In this document: in pieces, positions 8,604-17,451 of the stretch
Numbering within the stretch: the first letter of the stretch is position 1
Layout: every line of letters begins with the position of its first letter
The notes under the pieces: model-generated
The model's input: the letters and a program-made list of their open reading frames with translations, nothing else
Databases searched by the model: none
What the model was told of the DNA's origin: nothing
Made by a program: the position numbers and the translations under genes
DNA from: Listeria goaensis
Lineage (GTDB): Bacteria > Bacillota > Bacilli > Lactobacillales > Listeriaceae
Direction: 5' to 3'
Length of the DNA: 64,000 nucleotides
NCBI RefSeq assembly: GCF_900186125.1
Contig: NZ_FYBQ01000008.1
Coordinates: 1-64,000 of the forward strand

Positions 8604-9577
8604 TTATTCAAATTCGCTCACTTTTAAATAAACCCCGTTTTGAGAGATTTTTTTGATTTTCTCGTTCAGCTTTCTAATTTTGATAGAGTATTTAGACGCA
8701 CACTCTATCTTTCCAGCTATTCTCACAAGCGGATCAACGTAGCGCCACTTTAGCTTCTTATGGATATCAAATGATTGTTCTGATTTTCTGACGACTACTT
8801 TGGCATATAACTCGCGTATGCACTCGCTAAGCTCTTGGTTCTTAGATGATTTTAAGATTTCGAGCACCTCATCATCTGTTTTTAATAAGTCTTCCCACTT
8901 TATAATATTTTTTCAAGAGCGAGGTTTAAGGCAGAAGATAGTCGTTCGTATCCATAAATGTTTAATGGATGATAAAAGAAATCTATCACTTCTCTCTTAT
9001 AAATTTCAACAAACCATTCTGCACTTTTTAAAGATGTCACAACAATTTGATCATCCATTAAAACCAATTTTTTTAAAAAGGAATGACTTTCATCAAGCGT
9101 AATGAAGCCATACTCATACATGTCTCGCAATGTATAATCAATTCTATCTACACTTAAAAAGGGAAGTTTTTTGTCTAAAAGAAGCCAATTGCCGTTTAAA
9201 ATAGTTGATAAGTTTATCCCATATTTTTTTAGGATTTTGGGAATTTCTGAACGCAGTACAATATCTTCAAATATCTTTTCATGATAACTTTCATCTATCA
9301 GCTTCAAGCTCATATCAATTACATGCGAAAAAGCTGTATGCGAAATATCATGGAGAAGTCCTGCAATTTGTTCCTCAAGAGACCCGCCCAACTTTTTAAT
9401 GAGGAGCATTACTCCAACAGAATGGTCGTAGCGATTTACATTCCATGAAGGATTTACAATATAGCTCGCGCCTCCTTGGTGGATTTCTTTTAATCTTTGA
9501 ACGGGGGCTGACTCCATTAGCTCAACCACCACTTGTTCAACCTCAAAATTTCCATATAAATAGTCGGCTATCTCCAT
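8604..9577 (-). pseudogene. HD-domain phosphohydrolase with a single-base frameshift
   Basis: The ATG at 9577 (AGGTG site) opens a 225-residue frame with HD-family features: YDHSVGVMLL, GLLHDISHTAFSHV with the HD pair, and a later SVDRIDYTLRD. This is the pattern of dGTPase-like/YdhJ-type enzymes. It stops just after LALEKIL at a run of six A's (plus-strand T's 8908-8913). With seven A's the frame would continue through IIKWEDLLKTDDEVLEI and into the downstream frame (8604-8867), giving one protein of about 323 residues. It may be a true pseudogene, a phase-variable tract or a read error. It follows rph by 26 nt and is probably cotranscribed with it. Confidence 0.8.
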
Positions 9578-9603
9578 ATTTTTTTCACCTCAGTTAATGA
9601 CAT

Positions 9604-12207
9604 CTACAAAATCTCAATATAACCTTTCGTGCCATTTACGCGGATCATTTGGCCGTCTTTGATTTGGCTGGTTGCGCCGTCTACGCCTACAACTGCCGGG
9701 AGGCCATATTCGCGTGCAATGACGGCGCCGTGTGTCATCAAGCCGCCGACTTCTGTCACTAAACCTTTAATCCCAAGAAATAACGGCGTAAAACTTGGGT
9801 CGGTAAAAGTGGTTACGAGAATGTCTCCCGGTTCGAGTGCGGCGTCTTCTATTTTGGTAATCACTCGGGCGCGTCCTTCGGCAACACCAGAAGAAACGGC
9901 AAGCCCTGGAATGGCGCCTTTTGGAAGGTCGTCCGTTTTATATTCTCCTGTCACAATTTCGCCGTCTGACGTCATGACTCTAGGCGGTGTTAGGGTTTGA
10001 TACAAGTCATACTCGGCTTTTCGTTTTTGGATAAGCTCGGCATTGGCGGTTTGCGTTTGGAATACTTCTTCTAATTCAGCAAGCGTGAGGTAATAAATAT
10101 CCTCTGGTTGCTCGATGAGGCCAGCAATTTGCAGGGTTTCTGCTTCTTTTAAAAGCGCTTGTTTGTAGACAAAATAATGCGTGATCATGACATATTTTGG
10201 ATACTCGCGGAAACCGCTGAACGTTCGGAGCGCCTGAATGACCTGACTAGTTTCAGCCGCTTTTGTTTCCCCGTCTTCGAGCTCCATGAGGCGTTCTAAT
10301 AGTTCGCTCCGTTTGTTTGACGCTTCCGTTAGACCGGCATCAAATTTTTCTTTGCGAGCACCTTGGCTGAAATTTTTAATGTTGCTTAAAATCATTGGGA
10401 CAAGTATTTCTGGTTCCTCACTCCAGCGTGGTTTCGTTAAATCAATTTCGCCGACACAGCGCATACCATACGCTTGTAGGTAGTCGAGTAAGGCAGCGCG
10501 TACTTCTTCTCCTCCTTTAAAACGAGGGAGCTCTTTTAAGAATTGATTGTCTTTTACGCTTTCCAAGTAGGCGATGTTTTCGGGATACGGGCGGAGTGTG
10601 TCGGCAACGTCAAGCAGTGCGAGGCCCATTTCGGACGTGATGTTGTCTGGAAGTGACTGTGAGAGAACATCTGCGGCATTTATTTCGCCTAGCCAGTCCT
10701 GCATTTTCTCGTTTAGCCATGCGGCAGAATCCATGGAGGCCATGATGGCGCTAATCGTTTGTTTATCCGACAAAAAGCTTTTTAATTTGGCTATATCATT
10801 TTGAATGAACTGAATGAGTTCGGCGCCAGTTAACGTTTTAATCTCATGTTTTAACTCATTTAGCACATTTTCACGATTTTGTACGATGGTAGGCACAATT
10901 TGCGGGTCGAGATTTATCGTTTCTGGCACAGATGCTAGTTTTTTCACTTTGTTTTCTGTAATTCTCGCTTCATCAAATTCGTCTGCTGTTTCAACAAAAT
11001 TGCCGCGTTTTAAAATCGTTGTCAGCGCATCTTTCGTTAGCGGCTCAGAACCGAACGTTTCTAAAATAGCATAGCGGCTTTCAGGCGAAACGAGCCTTGG
11101 CAACACATCAACGAACAGACGGCCACCCGCTTGAAATCGCTCGCCAAAAGACGTCTGCACATAAACAGACATGCCAAGTGGCAAGAGCGGTTCGGTCATC
11201 ATTTGCTGGTGCCCAACTGACAAATAAATTCGCTTAACCGCCTCATCATTTGCCGGTAGCGGGTAAAGCGTCGTAATCGGACGGGCTTGCACGACATAAA
11301 ACTTGCCGTTAAATAAGCACCACTCCACATCAACCGGGTAGCCAAAATTTCGCTCGATTTCACGCCCCACGTTCGTCAGCTCCAAAATTTGTTCATTCGA
11401 GAGCACTTGCTGGGCGCGCCTCTCCTCGCTAAGCGCCTGCTTCAAAACCCCTTTTTCTCCCTGAGTAAAAAAAGCGACCTCTTTTTGCGCCACCAGCCGA
11501 GAGGTTACCTTGCCGTTTTTTGTCTTATAAACGTCCGCCTGAACTTGCCCAGAAACAAGGCCTTCGCCTAAACCAAAACTTGCGTCCACCGTCGTGACCG
11601 TTCGATCCCCCGAAAGCGGATCCGCTGTAAATAGCACGCCTGCTGCCTCAGCCGGCACGAGTTTTTGAATGGCAACCGCGAGTTTAGGCTCGCCCGAAAA
11701 CCCATTTTGCAGCCGGTAAATAATGGCCCGTTCATTGTAAAGCGACGCCCAACACTTCTGAACGTGCGCTAAAATGCCATCTTCGCCCTTGATATTCAAA
11801 AATGTATCTTGTTGCCCTGCAAATGACGCCCCCGAAAGGTCTTCTGCTGTCGCGCTCGAACGCACTGCATAGGCAAAATCAGTTCCGTAGCTTCGGAGGA
11901 CGGATTTGATTTCATCTGCTACTTCATTTGGTATCGCTTGAGTTAAAATGGCATGACGGATTTTTTGCGCAACTTCGCGAATCGCCGTTTGTTGACCGAT
12001 TTCTAAAGCCGCCAATTGGGTGAGCACATGTTGAATGTCACTTGAACTCTCCATCATTTTTTGGAAGGCATCTGTTGTAACGCAAAAACCTGCTGGGACG
12101 CGGATAGCTTGGATTTTCCTAAGCTCACCTAAATTCGCTGCTTTTCCTCCCACTAAAGAGAATTTCGTTTGGTCAATCTCCTGAAAATCATAAACAAATG
12201 AACCCAT
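9604..12207 (-). CDS. rph: Rifampin phosphotransferase (PEP synthase-like)
   Basis: 867 residues, the length of characterised Listeria rifampin phosphotransferases. These use ATP to phosphorylate the rifamycin ansa bridge, giving AMP, Pi and inactive drug. Residues ~1-315 are the ATP-grasp domain (LVGGKAANLGEL near the start, AVRSSATAEDLSGASFAGQQ). The middle, ~320-750, is the drug-binding region. The C-terminal swivelling domain carries the phosphohistidine in GGLMTHGAVIARE (His826). The PEP/pyruvate-binding barrel of true PEP synthase or PPDK is missing, which distinguishes it. The ATG has a GAGGAGG site. It is first in a run with the HD gene. A short extended -10 (TGCTATAAT) lies at 12237-12242. 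Confidence 0.88.
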   Translation of the reverse strand: MGSFVYDFQEIDQTKFSLVGGKAANLGELRKIQAIRVPAGFCVTTDAFQKMMESSSDIQHVLTQLAALEIGQQTAIREVAQKIRHAILTQAIPNEVADEIKSVLRSYGTDFAYAVRSSATAEDLSGASFAGQQDTFLNIKGEDGILAHVQKCWASLYNERAIIYRLQNGFSGEPKLAVAIQKLVPAEAAGVLFTADPLSGDRTVTTVDASFGLGEGLVSGQVQADVYKTKNGKVTSRLVAQKEVAFFTQGEKGVLKQALSEERRAQQVLSNEQILELTNVGREIERNFGYPVDVEWCLFNGKFYVVQARPITTLYPLPANDEAVKRIYLSVGHQQMMTEPLLPLGMSVYVQTSFGERFQAGGRLFVDVLPRLVSPESRYAILETFGSEPLTKDALTTILKRGNFVETADEFDEARITENKVKKLASVPETINLDPQIVPTIVQNRENVLNELKHEIKTLTGAELIQFIQNDIAKLKSFLSDKQTISAIMASMDSAAWLNEKMQDWLGEINAADVLSQSLPDNITSEMGLALLDVADTLRPYPENIAYLESVKDNQFLKELPRFKGGEEVRAALLDYLQAYGMRCVGEIDLTKPRWSEEPEILVPMILSNIKNFSQGARKEKFDAGLTEASNKRSELLERLMELEDGETKAAETSQVIQALRTFSGFREYPKYVMITHYFVYKQALLKEAETLQIAGLIEQPEDIYYLTLAELEEVFQTQTANAELIQKRKAEYDLYQTLTPPRVMTSDGEIVTGEYKTDDLPKGAIPGLAVSSGVAEGRARVITKIEDAALEPGDILVTTFTDPSFTPLFLGIKGLVTEVGGLMTHGAVIAREYGLPAVVGVDGATSQIKDGQMIRVNGTKGYIEIL

Positions 12208-12236
12208 TTGATCTCCTCCTCTTTCAAAGTAGACTT

Positions 12237-12244
12237 ATTATAGC
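12237..12244 (-). promoter_or_regulatory. Extended -10 promoter of rph
   Basis: TGCTATAAT on the minus strand, about 30 nt before the ATG. No rifamycin-associated palindromic element of the actinobacterial kind was recognised in the short region upstream. Confidence 0.45.
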
Positions 12245-12291
12245 AAGCAAAAAATACAATAAACAGTCTATAATTCTAATTTTTTATCTGG

Positions 12292-12297
12292 TATAAT
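12292..12297 (+). promoter_or_regulatory. -10 element for the methyltransferase leader
   Basis: TGGTATAAT is an extended -10 on the plus strand. Transcripts from here would carry a leader of about 80 nt that contains a short ORF and an intrinsic-terminator-like hairpin. Confidence 0.55.
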
Positions 12298-12319
12298 AGA
12301 AATAGAGATACGGAACATT

Positions 12320-12366
12320 CATGGTTTGCCCTAATTTGGGGATTATAAACCATGTTTTTGTTTTTT
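12320..12366 (+). terminator. Leader attenuator (terminator) before the methyltransferase
   Basis: CATGGTTT (12320-12327) pairs with AAACCATG (12347-12354), with an inner CCC/GGG pairing, and is followed by TTTTTGTTTTTT. The hairpin ends directly before the AGGAGG site of the downstream gene. It lies inside a short leader ORF, as in ribosome-controlled attenuators of antibiotic-resistance genes. Confidence 0.7.
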
Positions 12367-12368
12367 AG
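12321..12368 (+). CDS. 15-residue leader peptide (MVCPNLGIINHVFVF)
   Basis: The ATG lies in the 5' arm of the terminator stem and the stop codon TAG overlaps the start of the AGGAGG site of the methyltransferase. A ribosome stalled on it would cover the 5' arm and block hairpin formation. The ribosome site upstream is weak (GGAAC), so translation is inferred from the tight fit of ORF and hairpin. Confidence 0.55.
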   Translation: MVCPNLGIINHVFVF

Positions 12369-12381
12369 GAGGATAAGTATA

Positions 12382-12984
12382 ATGGAAAATAATGTTTTTG
12401 AGGGTATGGCGAAAAAATATGATTCTCCTGACCGAATCGAGCTTGCACAAGTGATTTCGGCGCAAATTCGTACGAAATTACCAGATGCGCATGACAAGAA
12501 TATGTTAGATTATGGCAGTGGTACGGGGCTTGTTGGCTTAGCACTTACGGATTTAGTGAAGGACATTTTGCTTGTTGATTCGTCCCTAAACATGGTGGAA
12601 ATCATTCAGGAAAAAATCGCGAAACGCTCAATTTCAAACGCAAAAGCGGAAGTAGCTGATTTAACGAAAGAACGCTTGGCTGAAAAAGTAGATATCATCA
12701 TCGTTTCATTAGTTTTGCTACATATTCCTGATACGAAATTAATTTTACAACGCCTTTACGACAGTTTGAATGCTTCTGGGCGTTTAATCATTGTCGACTT
12801 TGATAAAAACGAGGCCGTCTTTCATCCAAAAGTTCATAATGGTTTTGTTGCTTCTGAACTTAGCAATTTATTGCAGGAAACTGGCTTTTCGTCTACTGAA
12901 ATAAATATTTTCCACCACGGTGAAAATGTGTTTATGAAACAGGATGCGGATCTTTTCATTGCGGTTACTGAAAAAAGCAACTAA
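12382..12984 (+). CDS. Class I SAM-dependent methyltransferase
   Basis: 200 residues from the ATG at 12382, which has AGGAGG upstream; the longer reading would start inside the leader. Motif I is LDYGSGTGLVGLAL (residues ~45-58) with an acidic residue at the end of the next strand (LLVDSSLNM), and motif IV-like VDIIIVSLVLLHI. It belongs to the Methyltransf_11/25-type fold. The substrate cannot be read from sequence. The leader attenuator suggests induction under ribosome or nutrient stress, for example by a ribosome-targeting drug (inference). A bidirectional terminator separates it from PhnA. Confidence 0.75.
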   Translation: MENNVFEGMAKKYDSPDRIELAQVISAQIRTKLPDAHDKNMLDYGSGTGLVGLALTDLVKDILLVDSSLNMVEIIQEKIAKRSISNAKAEVADLTKERLAEKVDIIIVSLVLLHIPDTKLILQRLYDSLNASGRLIIVDFDKNEAVFHPKVHNGFVASELSNLLQETGFSSTEINIFHHGENVFMKQDADLFIAVTEKSN

Positions 12985-13024
12985 AAAAACAGCGGAAATT
13001 CAAATTGAATTTCCGCTGTTTTTT
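12983..13024. terminator. Bidirectional terminator
   Basis: AACAGCGGAAATTCAA pairs with its complement around 13005, with A's on the left and T's on the right. It serves the methyltransferase (plus) and phnA (minus), which converge here. Confidence 0.88.
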
Positions 13025-13361
13025 ATATTTTCTTCACGAATTCTGATTTTAATTTCATGGCACCAAAGCCATCAATTTTACAGTCAATGTTATGGTCGCC
13101 TTCGACTAATCGAATGTTTTTAACTTTCGTCCCGATTTTCAAAGCAGAAGAGCTTCCTTTTACTTTTAAATCTTTAATGACTGAAACCGTGTCACCATCT
13201 GTTAGCAGGTTCCCGTTTGCATCGCGCACAACGAGCTCTGTGTCAGCCGTAGCTGTCGCCTCCGCGCTCCACTCATGACCACATTCTGGACAAATAAAAA
13301 GTCCACGGTCCTCGTAAGTGTACTCTGATTTACATTCTGGGCAATTTGGCAAATTTGACAT
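13023..13361 (-). CDS. phnA: PhnA/YjdM-family zinc-ribbon protein
   Basis: 112 residues from the ATG at 13361 ([20 protein letters not shown]), the usual family length. An N-terminal zinc ribbon uses two CPEC pairs (CPECKSEY...CPECGHEW). The C-terminal PhnA domain carries [17 protein letters not shown]. Despite its historical link to phosphonate use, the family function is unsettled. It is monogenic here, ending in the shared terminator. Confidence 0.88.
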   Translation of the reverse strand: MSNLPNCPECKSEYTYEDRGLFICPECGHEWSAEATATADTELVVRDANGNLLTDGDTVSVIKDLKVKGSSSALKIGTKVKNIRLVEGDHNIDCKIDGFGAMKLKSEFVKKI

Positions 13362-13511
13362 TTTAAACACATTCCTCCATTCATTTCTTCTATTATAGCT
13401 CAAATACTCACAATTTCACAGCGCTTTTTCATTTTCTGCTTAACAAATCGCTGTTAACCCGATATAATAAAATTAGTGTTTTTAACGTAAATATGGAAAG
13501 AGAGTGTTCTT

Positions 13512-14225
13512 ATGGGCCGTAAATGGGCAAATATTAAGGAAAAAAAAGCTTCAAAAGATACAAATAACAGTCGAATTTATGCAAAATTTGGGATTGAAAT
13601 ATATGTCGCTGCAAAACAAGGCGAACCAGATCCTCATGCCAACCAAAAGCTGCGTTTCGTTATTGAACGCGCGAAAACTTACAACGTGCCAAAACATATT
13701 ATTGACCGCGCTATCGAGAAGGCAAAAGGGACAGGCGATGAAACTTACTCCGAACTTAGATACGAAGGTTTTGGACCAAACGGATCCATGGTCATCGTGG
13801 ATGCACTCACTAATAACGTCAACCGTACCGCGTCTGATGTTCGCGCGGCATACAACAAGAACGGTGGAAACATGGGTGTGAGCGGTGCTGTCGCTTACAT
13901 GTTCGATAACACAGCTGTTTTTGGCGTGGAAAATAAAGATGCCGAAGAACTACTTGAACTTTTAATGGAACAAGACGTCGACGTACGCGATATTATTGAT
14001 GAAGATGGTCAAGCCATTATTTACGCTGAACCAACTGAATTCCACAACGTCCAAGAAGCGCTTAAAGCTTCTGGCATCGAAGAATTTACTGTTGCCGAAA
14101 TTGAAATGCTTCCCCAAAGTGAAGTCACCCTAGAAGGCGATGATTTAGAGAAATTTGAAAAACTAATTGATGCGCTTGAAGATTTAGAAGACGTACAAAA
14201 AGTTTATCATAATGTGGATTTGTAA
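13512..14225 (+). CDS. YebC/PmpR family protein (YeeN-type)
   Basis: 237 residues, start [16 protein letters not shown] behind an AGAGAGTG site. It shows the conserved family blocks [36 protein letters not shown] and [14 protein letters not shown]. Members bind DNA as regulators, and some relieve ribosome pausing. Firmicutes often encode two paralogues; this resembles the YeeN/YeeI branch. It is transcribed alone and followed by a terminator. Confidence 0.9.
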   Translation: MGRKWANIKEKKASKDTNNSRIYAKFGIEIYVAAKQGEPDPHANQKLRFVIERAKTYNVPKHIIDRAIEKAKGTGDETYSELRYEGFGPNGSMVIVDALTNNVNRTASDVRAAYNKNGGNMGVSGAVAYMFDNTAVFGVENKDAEELLELLMEQDVDVRDIIDEDGQAIIYAEPTEFHNVQEALKASGIEEFTVAEIEMLPQSEVTLEGDDLEKFEKLIDALEDLEDVQKVYHNVDL

Positions 14226-14241
14226 AAGTTAAGGTATCAAT

Positions 14242-14309
14242 AAACAAGCATAGAGCCATAATACTCCATTTTTCATGGGATATTAAGGTTTTATGTTTTT
14301 CTATTTTTA
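14242..14309 (+). terminator. Terminator after the YebC-family gene
   Basis: An imperfect long stem: AAACAAGCATAGAGCC region against GGTTTTATG, with an inner CCAT/ATGG hairpin, followed by T-rich sequence. The rest of 14226-14478 is AT-rich with no further gene seen. Confidence 0.55.
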
Positions 14310-14478
14310 TTTCCGAGACAAAAATTAATTTATTATTTTCTCAGCATCAGTCATTAATTTTTTTACACCTATTATTTTATTATTACTATTACTTCTTAGA
14401 ATTTCTGCGGAACTCGCAATGGTCAAAGTGCTGAGAAAATCCAAAATATCACTAACTAAATTTAGGAGAATAAATTCT

Positions 14479-15003
14479 ATGAAAAACATAATTTACTTCT
14501 TGCTTGCTCTTTTATTAACAGTAGCCCTAGCATCCTCCTCAGCTTTTATATATTTATATTTCGAAAAAGATTTTTCAACTCTGTTTTTGATTAGTATTAT
14601 TAGTAGCAACATTGTATTACTATTTTTAGGAGCATTACTCATAATTAAGCTACTAAAAACCCGTCATTTCTTTAGCGCTCTAATCGCATGTCTAGTAGTG
14701 GTATTTAGTATAGGTTTTGCCCTAAAAATCTCTAATTGGGATGGGAGCATCGTTACAGGTTTTTATAATATTGCAGGTAAAGAAAAAGTAAATGATCAAT
14801 ATTATTTAGAACTTTACTACTTAGATTTAGACACATATTTAAAATTTCGAGTAGATGAAAAAGAGTATAACTCTGTTGATGTGAGTGATAGAAAAGGCTA
14901 TTTGTTAGCTTTTAAATATATAAAAATCAACGGGAACATTTTTTCAAACTTAGACCATATAACTACGCAAACAACTGACATTTCTAGTGAAGAAGATATA
15001 TAA
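14479..15003 (+). CDS. Membrane protein of unknown function (paralogue 1)
   Basis: 174 residues from the ATG at 14479 (AGGAG upstream); a longer in-frame reading lacks a ribosome site. Three hydrophobic helices fill residues ~1-90, with a short TRHFFSAL loop before the third. A polar C-terminal domain of ~80 residues ends in GYLLAFKYIKINGNIFSNLDHI. It is the clear paralogue of the next gene, with the same topology and ending, about 100 nt apart. The region is markedly AT-richer than neighbours. I do not recognise the family. Confidence 0.65.
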   Translation: MKNIIYFLLALLLTVALASSSAFIYLYFEKDFSTLFLISIISSNIVLLFLGALLIIKLLKTRHFFSALIACLVVVFSIGFALKISNWDGSIVTGFYNIAGKEKVNDQYYLELYYLDLDTYLKFRVDEKEYNSVDVSDRKGYLLAFKYIKINGNIFSNLDHITTQTTDISSEEDI

Positions 15004-15099
15004 CATAAAAACCATTCCTTATAAAGCTTTAGCAACTATGATAAAAGTAGTGAACAATCTAAAAATATAACAAATTAATTTTATTGGAGATTCTAATTT

Positions 15100-15633
15100 A
15101 TGAAGAAAAAGATAACTTATTTTGCTGTCATTTTACTATTTATTTGTAGTATTTCAATCGCCTCCTTGTATACATTCTTGTACTTTGAGAACGATTTTTA
15201 TGGCTGGTTCCTAGCTGTAATAATACTTTCAGATGTTGTCCTTCTATTTTTAGGCTTGAATATTTTTATTAATCTCGCTAAGGGCCGCCATCTATTTAGT
15301 GGAGTAGTATTAATGGGGATTACAATACTAGGAATTTATTTTTCTATAAATACCTCTATTTTAAGCCATGGGATGTCGTCCACTGGTTTTTGGAACATTA
15401 TCGATAAACAAGAAAAAGATGGTACGTATCACATTGTCATTTATAATGGAGATATTGATAAAAATATAGAGTTTGAAACATCTAAAAGAAACTATCAGGC
15501 AGTTAAAGTGAGTACTAAAGAAGGCTATTTAATGGATTTTAAGTATATAGAATTAGGCGATAAACTATTTTCCAATCTAGCCCATATAGATACTACCCCT
15601 GCTGAATATACGCTTGATGAAGAAATTGATTAA
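15100..15633 (+). CDS. Membrane protein of unknown function (paralogue 2)
   Basis: 177 residues; start MKKKITYFAVILL behind TTGGAG. Topology matches the previous gene: three N-terminal helices (LYFENDFYGWFL, GRHLFSGVVLM), then a soluble tail with GYLMDFKYIELGDKLFSNLAHI. Shared landmarks (YFEKDF/YFENDF, RHFFSA/RHLFSG, GYLxxFKYI) show a tandem duplication that has diverged widely. A strong terminator follows. Function unknown; small paired membrane proteins can be immunity or stress proteins, but nothing here proves it. Confidence 0.68.
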   Translation: MKKKITYFAVILLFICSISIASLYTFLYFENDFYGWFLAVIILSDVVLLFLGLNIFINLAKGRHLFSGVVLMGITILGIYFSINTSILSHGMSSTGFWNIIDKQEKDGTYHIVIYNGDIDKNIEFETSKRNYQAVKVSTKEGYLMDFKYIELGDKLFSNLAHIDTTPAEYTLDEEID

Positions 15634-15641
15634 CAAAATAA

Positions 15642-15706
15642 ATACTAAGACTAGTAGGGGAACCTGTGCACGTGGTTCTGTCTACTAATCTTAGTATATT
15701 TTTTTA
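15642..15706 (+). terminator. Strong terminator after the paralogue pair
   Basis: ATACTAAGA and TAGTAG pair with CTACTA and TCTTAGTAT around an inner GAACC/GGTTC hairpin. A run of T's follows. Confidence 0.85.
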
Positions 15707-15763
15707 TTCAAATAGCTCTACTACCTCTTCTTTATGTCTTGATAAGGAGTAGAAGCCCACACC

Positions 15764-16402
15764 TCACTTTATCCCTTTGAGTTTTTCAAGCGTCAAGTCA
15801 GTATCGCACAATATCTCTAAGTTTCGCGCCAACTTGTCGTTCGGGAAGTCCCACCAGGCGAGTTCTTTTAAACAAAGTGTTATCTCTTTAGAAAAGCGGT
15901 CTTTTATTTTCCGTGCGGGATTCCCGCCGTAGATTTCATACGCCCCCACGTTTTTAGTGACCACCGAATTCGCTGCGATGATGGCTCCGTCGCCAATTTG
16001 AACGCCTGGCATTACCGTCACATTTTGCCCAATCCAGACATCATTTCCAACAACAGTATCACCTTTATATGGCAAATCCGTTAATTTTGGCGTCACCTTC
16101 TCAAAGCCGCCGCCCATAATGTTGAACGGATATGTTGTGGCAGAAGCCATCCGATGATTCGCCCCGTTCATAATAAACGTAATACCTTTTGCAATCGCAC
16201 AGAATTTCCCGATTATCAATTTATCCCCGAGAAAATCATATAAATGTTCCACATGCGCCTCAAAATTTTCTGGCCCGTCTGGATCGTCATAATACGTATA
16301 ATCCCCCACAATAATAGACGGATTCGTCACACAGTTTTTAATAAACGCAACCGAGCGAATGTCAGGATTTGGATAAAGCTCATTTGGGTTTGGTCCAATC
16401 AT
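15764..16402 (-). CDS. CatB/Vat-type hexapeptide-repeat acetyltransferase
   Basis: 212 residues, the typical xenobiotic acetyltransferase length; GAGGAGAG precedes the ATG. A left-handed beta-helix is shown by repeats such as VVGNDVWIGQNVTVMPGVQIGDGAIIAANSVVT. The likely catalytic His is in MNGANHRMAS. Relatives acetylate streptogramin A or chloramphenicol, but many chromosomal homologues have no known drug substrate, so resistance is only a possibility. It is a separate gene, 36 nt from the end of the upstream esterase gene in the same direction. Confidence 0.85.
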   Translation of the reverse strand: MIGPNPNELYPNPDIRSVAFIKNCVTNPSIIVGDYTYYDDPDGPENFEAHVEHLYDFLGDKLIIGKFCAIAKGITFIMNGANHRMASATTYPFNIMGGGFEKVTPKLTDLPYKGDTVVGNDVWIGQNVTVMPGVQIGDGAIIAANSVVTKNVGAYEIYGGNPARKIKDRFSKEITLCLKELAWWDFPNDKLARNLEILCDTDLTLEKLKGIK

Positions 16403-16438
16403 TTCTCTCTCTCCTCCTCACAAAATTTATCCTCTTTA

Positions 16439-17308
16439 TTATACCATTTTTAACATCTCAAAAATCAACCGCCTAGCTTCCTCGGACTCTGGGATTTCGA
16501 AAAGCGGATAAATGTGGGGAAGCTCGCCTGCCTCGTAATATGTCACATTTGGAAGTCCCTTTTCAAAAAAAAGATGGGTGTCAGGGTTTGTGATGTCGCG
16601 CGTGCTTGAGAGAATTAAAATTTCAGGGATGCCTGAAAAATCGCCAAAGAACGGGCTCACTAGGCTGTCCGTGTAGTCTCGGCCGTTCGCGTACCACGTG
16701 CGAATCTCTTTTAGCGCCGTCGTCCCGACCACATTATCGCGCTGCTCCACCTCAAAAATGGCCGGATTATCCAGGCAAAAATTCATGAACGGGGAGATTC
16801 CAACCACTTTTTTGGGTAAAGCTAGGTTTTCTAGCTTCAAAAACTGGACAAATGACAGCGCGATGGCTCCGCCTGCCGAGTCTCCTACGAGCGACACATC
16901 TCCCGGATATTTCAAATAGACTTCCTTCAAAAAGCGCATCACATCGTCAACATGGTAATCAGGCGCGAGCGGATAATTTGGTACCACTAACCTAGCACCT
17001 GTTTCAAGTGCAATTTGTTCGATGAATTCGTAATGCATGGACGTTATCGGCAAAATGAAGCCGCCGCCAGCTAAATAGATAATGGTTTGTTCCGTTTTAG
17101 TTTCTGGCGTGATTTCAAAATAGGAATGTGCGCCAATTTCATGTTTGGACACATTAAAACGTTTAGCAAGTTTTGTCGGTACGGCCGGCTGTTTTTGCTT
17201 TTTCGCAATCGCTTTTTTTAACTGCTCGCCTTCCAAATTCCAAATTTTCTTCACATTAGCGACTTTCGTTGCCAGTTCAATCACGCGTAACATCATGCTT
17301 TTTTTCAT
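16439..17308 (-). CDS. Alpha/beta-hydrolase (HSL-like esterase)
   Basis: 289 residues, start MKKSMMLRVIELA behind AAGGACG. The oxyanion region is YLAGGGFILP (HGGG reduced to AGGG). The nucleophile elbow is GDSAGGAIALS, the acid is probably in SSTRDITNPD, and the His is in LPHIYPL near the C-terminus. No signal peptide is seen, so it is a cytoplasmic esterase of unknown substrate. It diverges from the PTS operon, with an inverted repeat between them. Confidence 0.85.
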   Translation of the reverse strand: MKKSMMLRVIELATKVANVKKIWNLEGEQLKKAIAKKQKQPAVPTKLAKRFNVSKHEIGAHSYFEITPETKTEQTIIYLAGGGFILPITSMHYEFIEQIALETGARLVVPNYPLAPDYHVDDVMRFLKEVYLKYPGDVSLVGDSAGGAIALSFVQFLKLENLALPKKVVGISPFMNFCLDNPAIFEVEQRDNVVGTTALKEIRTWYANGRDYTDSLVSPFFGDFSGIPEILILSSTRDITNPDTHLFFEKGLPNVTYYEAGELPHIYPLFEIPESEEARRLIFEMLKMV

Positions 17309-17354
17309 ATTTCGTCCTTCTTTCTACTACTTCGCAAGCCATTATATCACAAAA

Positions 17355-17373
17355 TGTCACCCTCCTAGTGACA
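17355..17373. promoter_or_regulatory. Inverted repeat in the esterase/PTS intergenic region
   Basis: TGTCAC and GTGACA are perfectly inverted with a 7-nt spacer. A TATAAT -10 for the PTS operon is at 17406-17411, so the repeat lies just upstream of its -35 region, where an activator such as the operon's own PRD regulator could bind. Confidence 0.4.
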
Positions 17374-17451
17374 AAAATTTGCTGTTTTCAAAATACCATT
17401 CCTCTTATAATAAAACTAGGATCCCAAACGATAGAAATTGGAGTGATTGTG

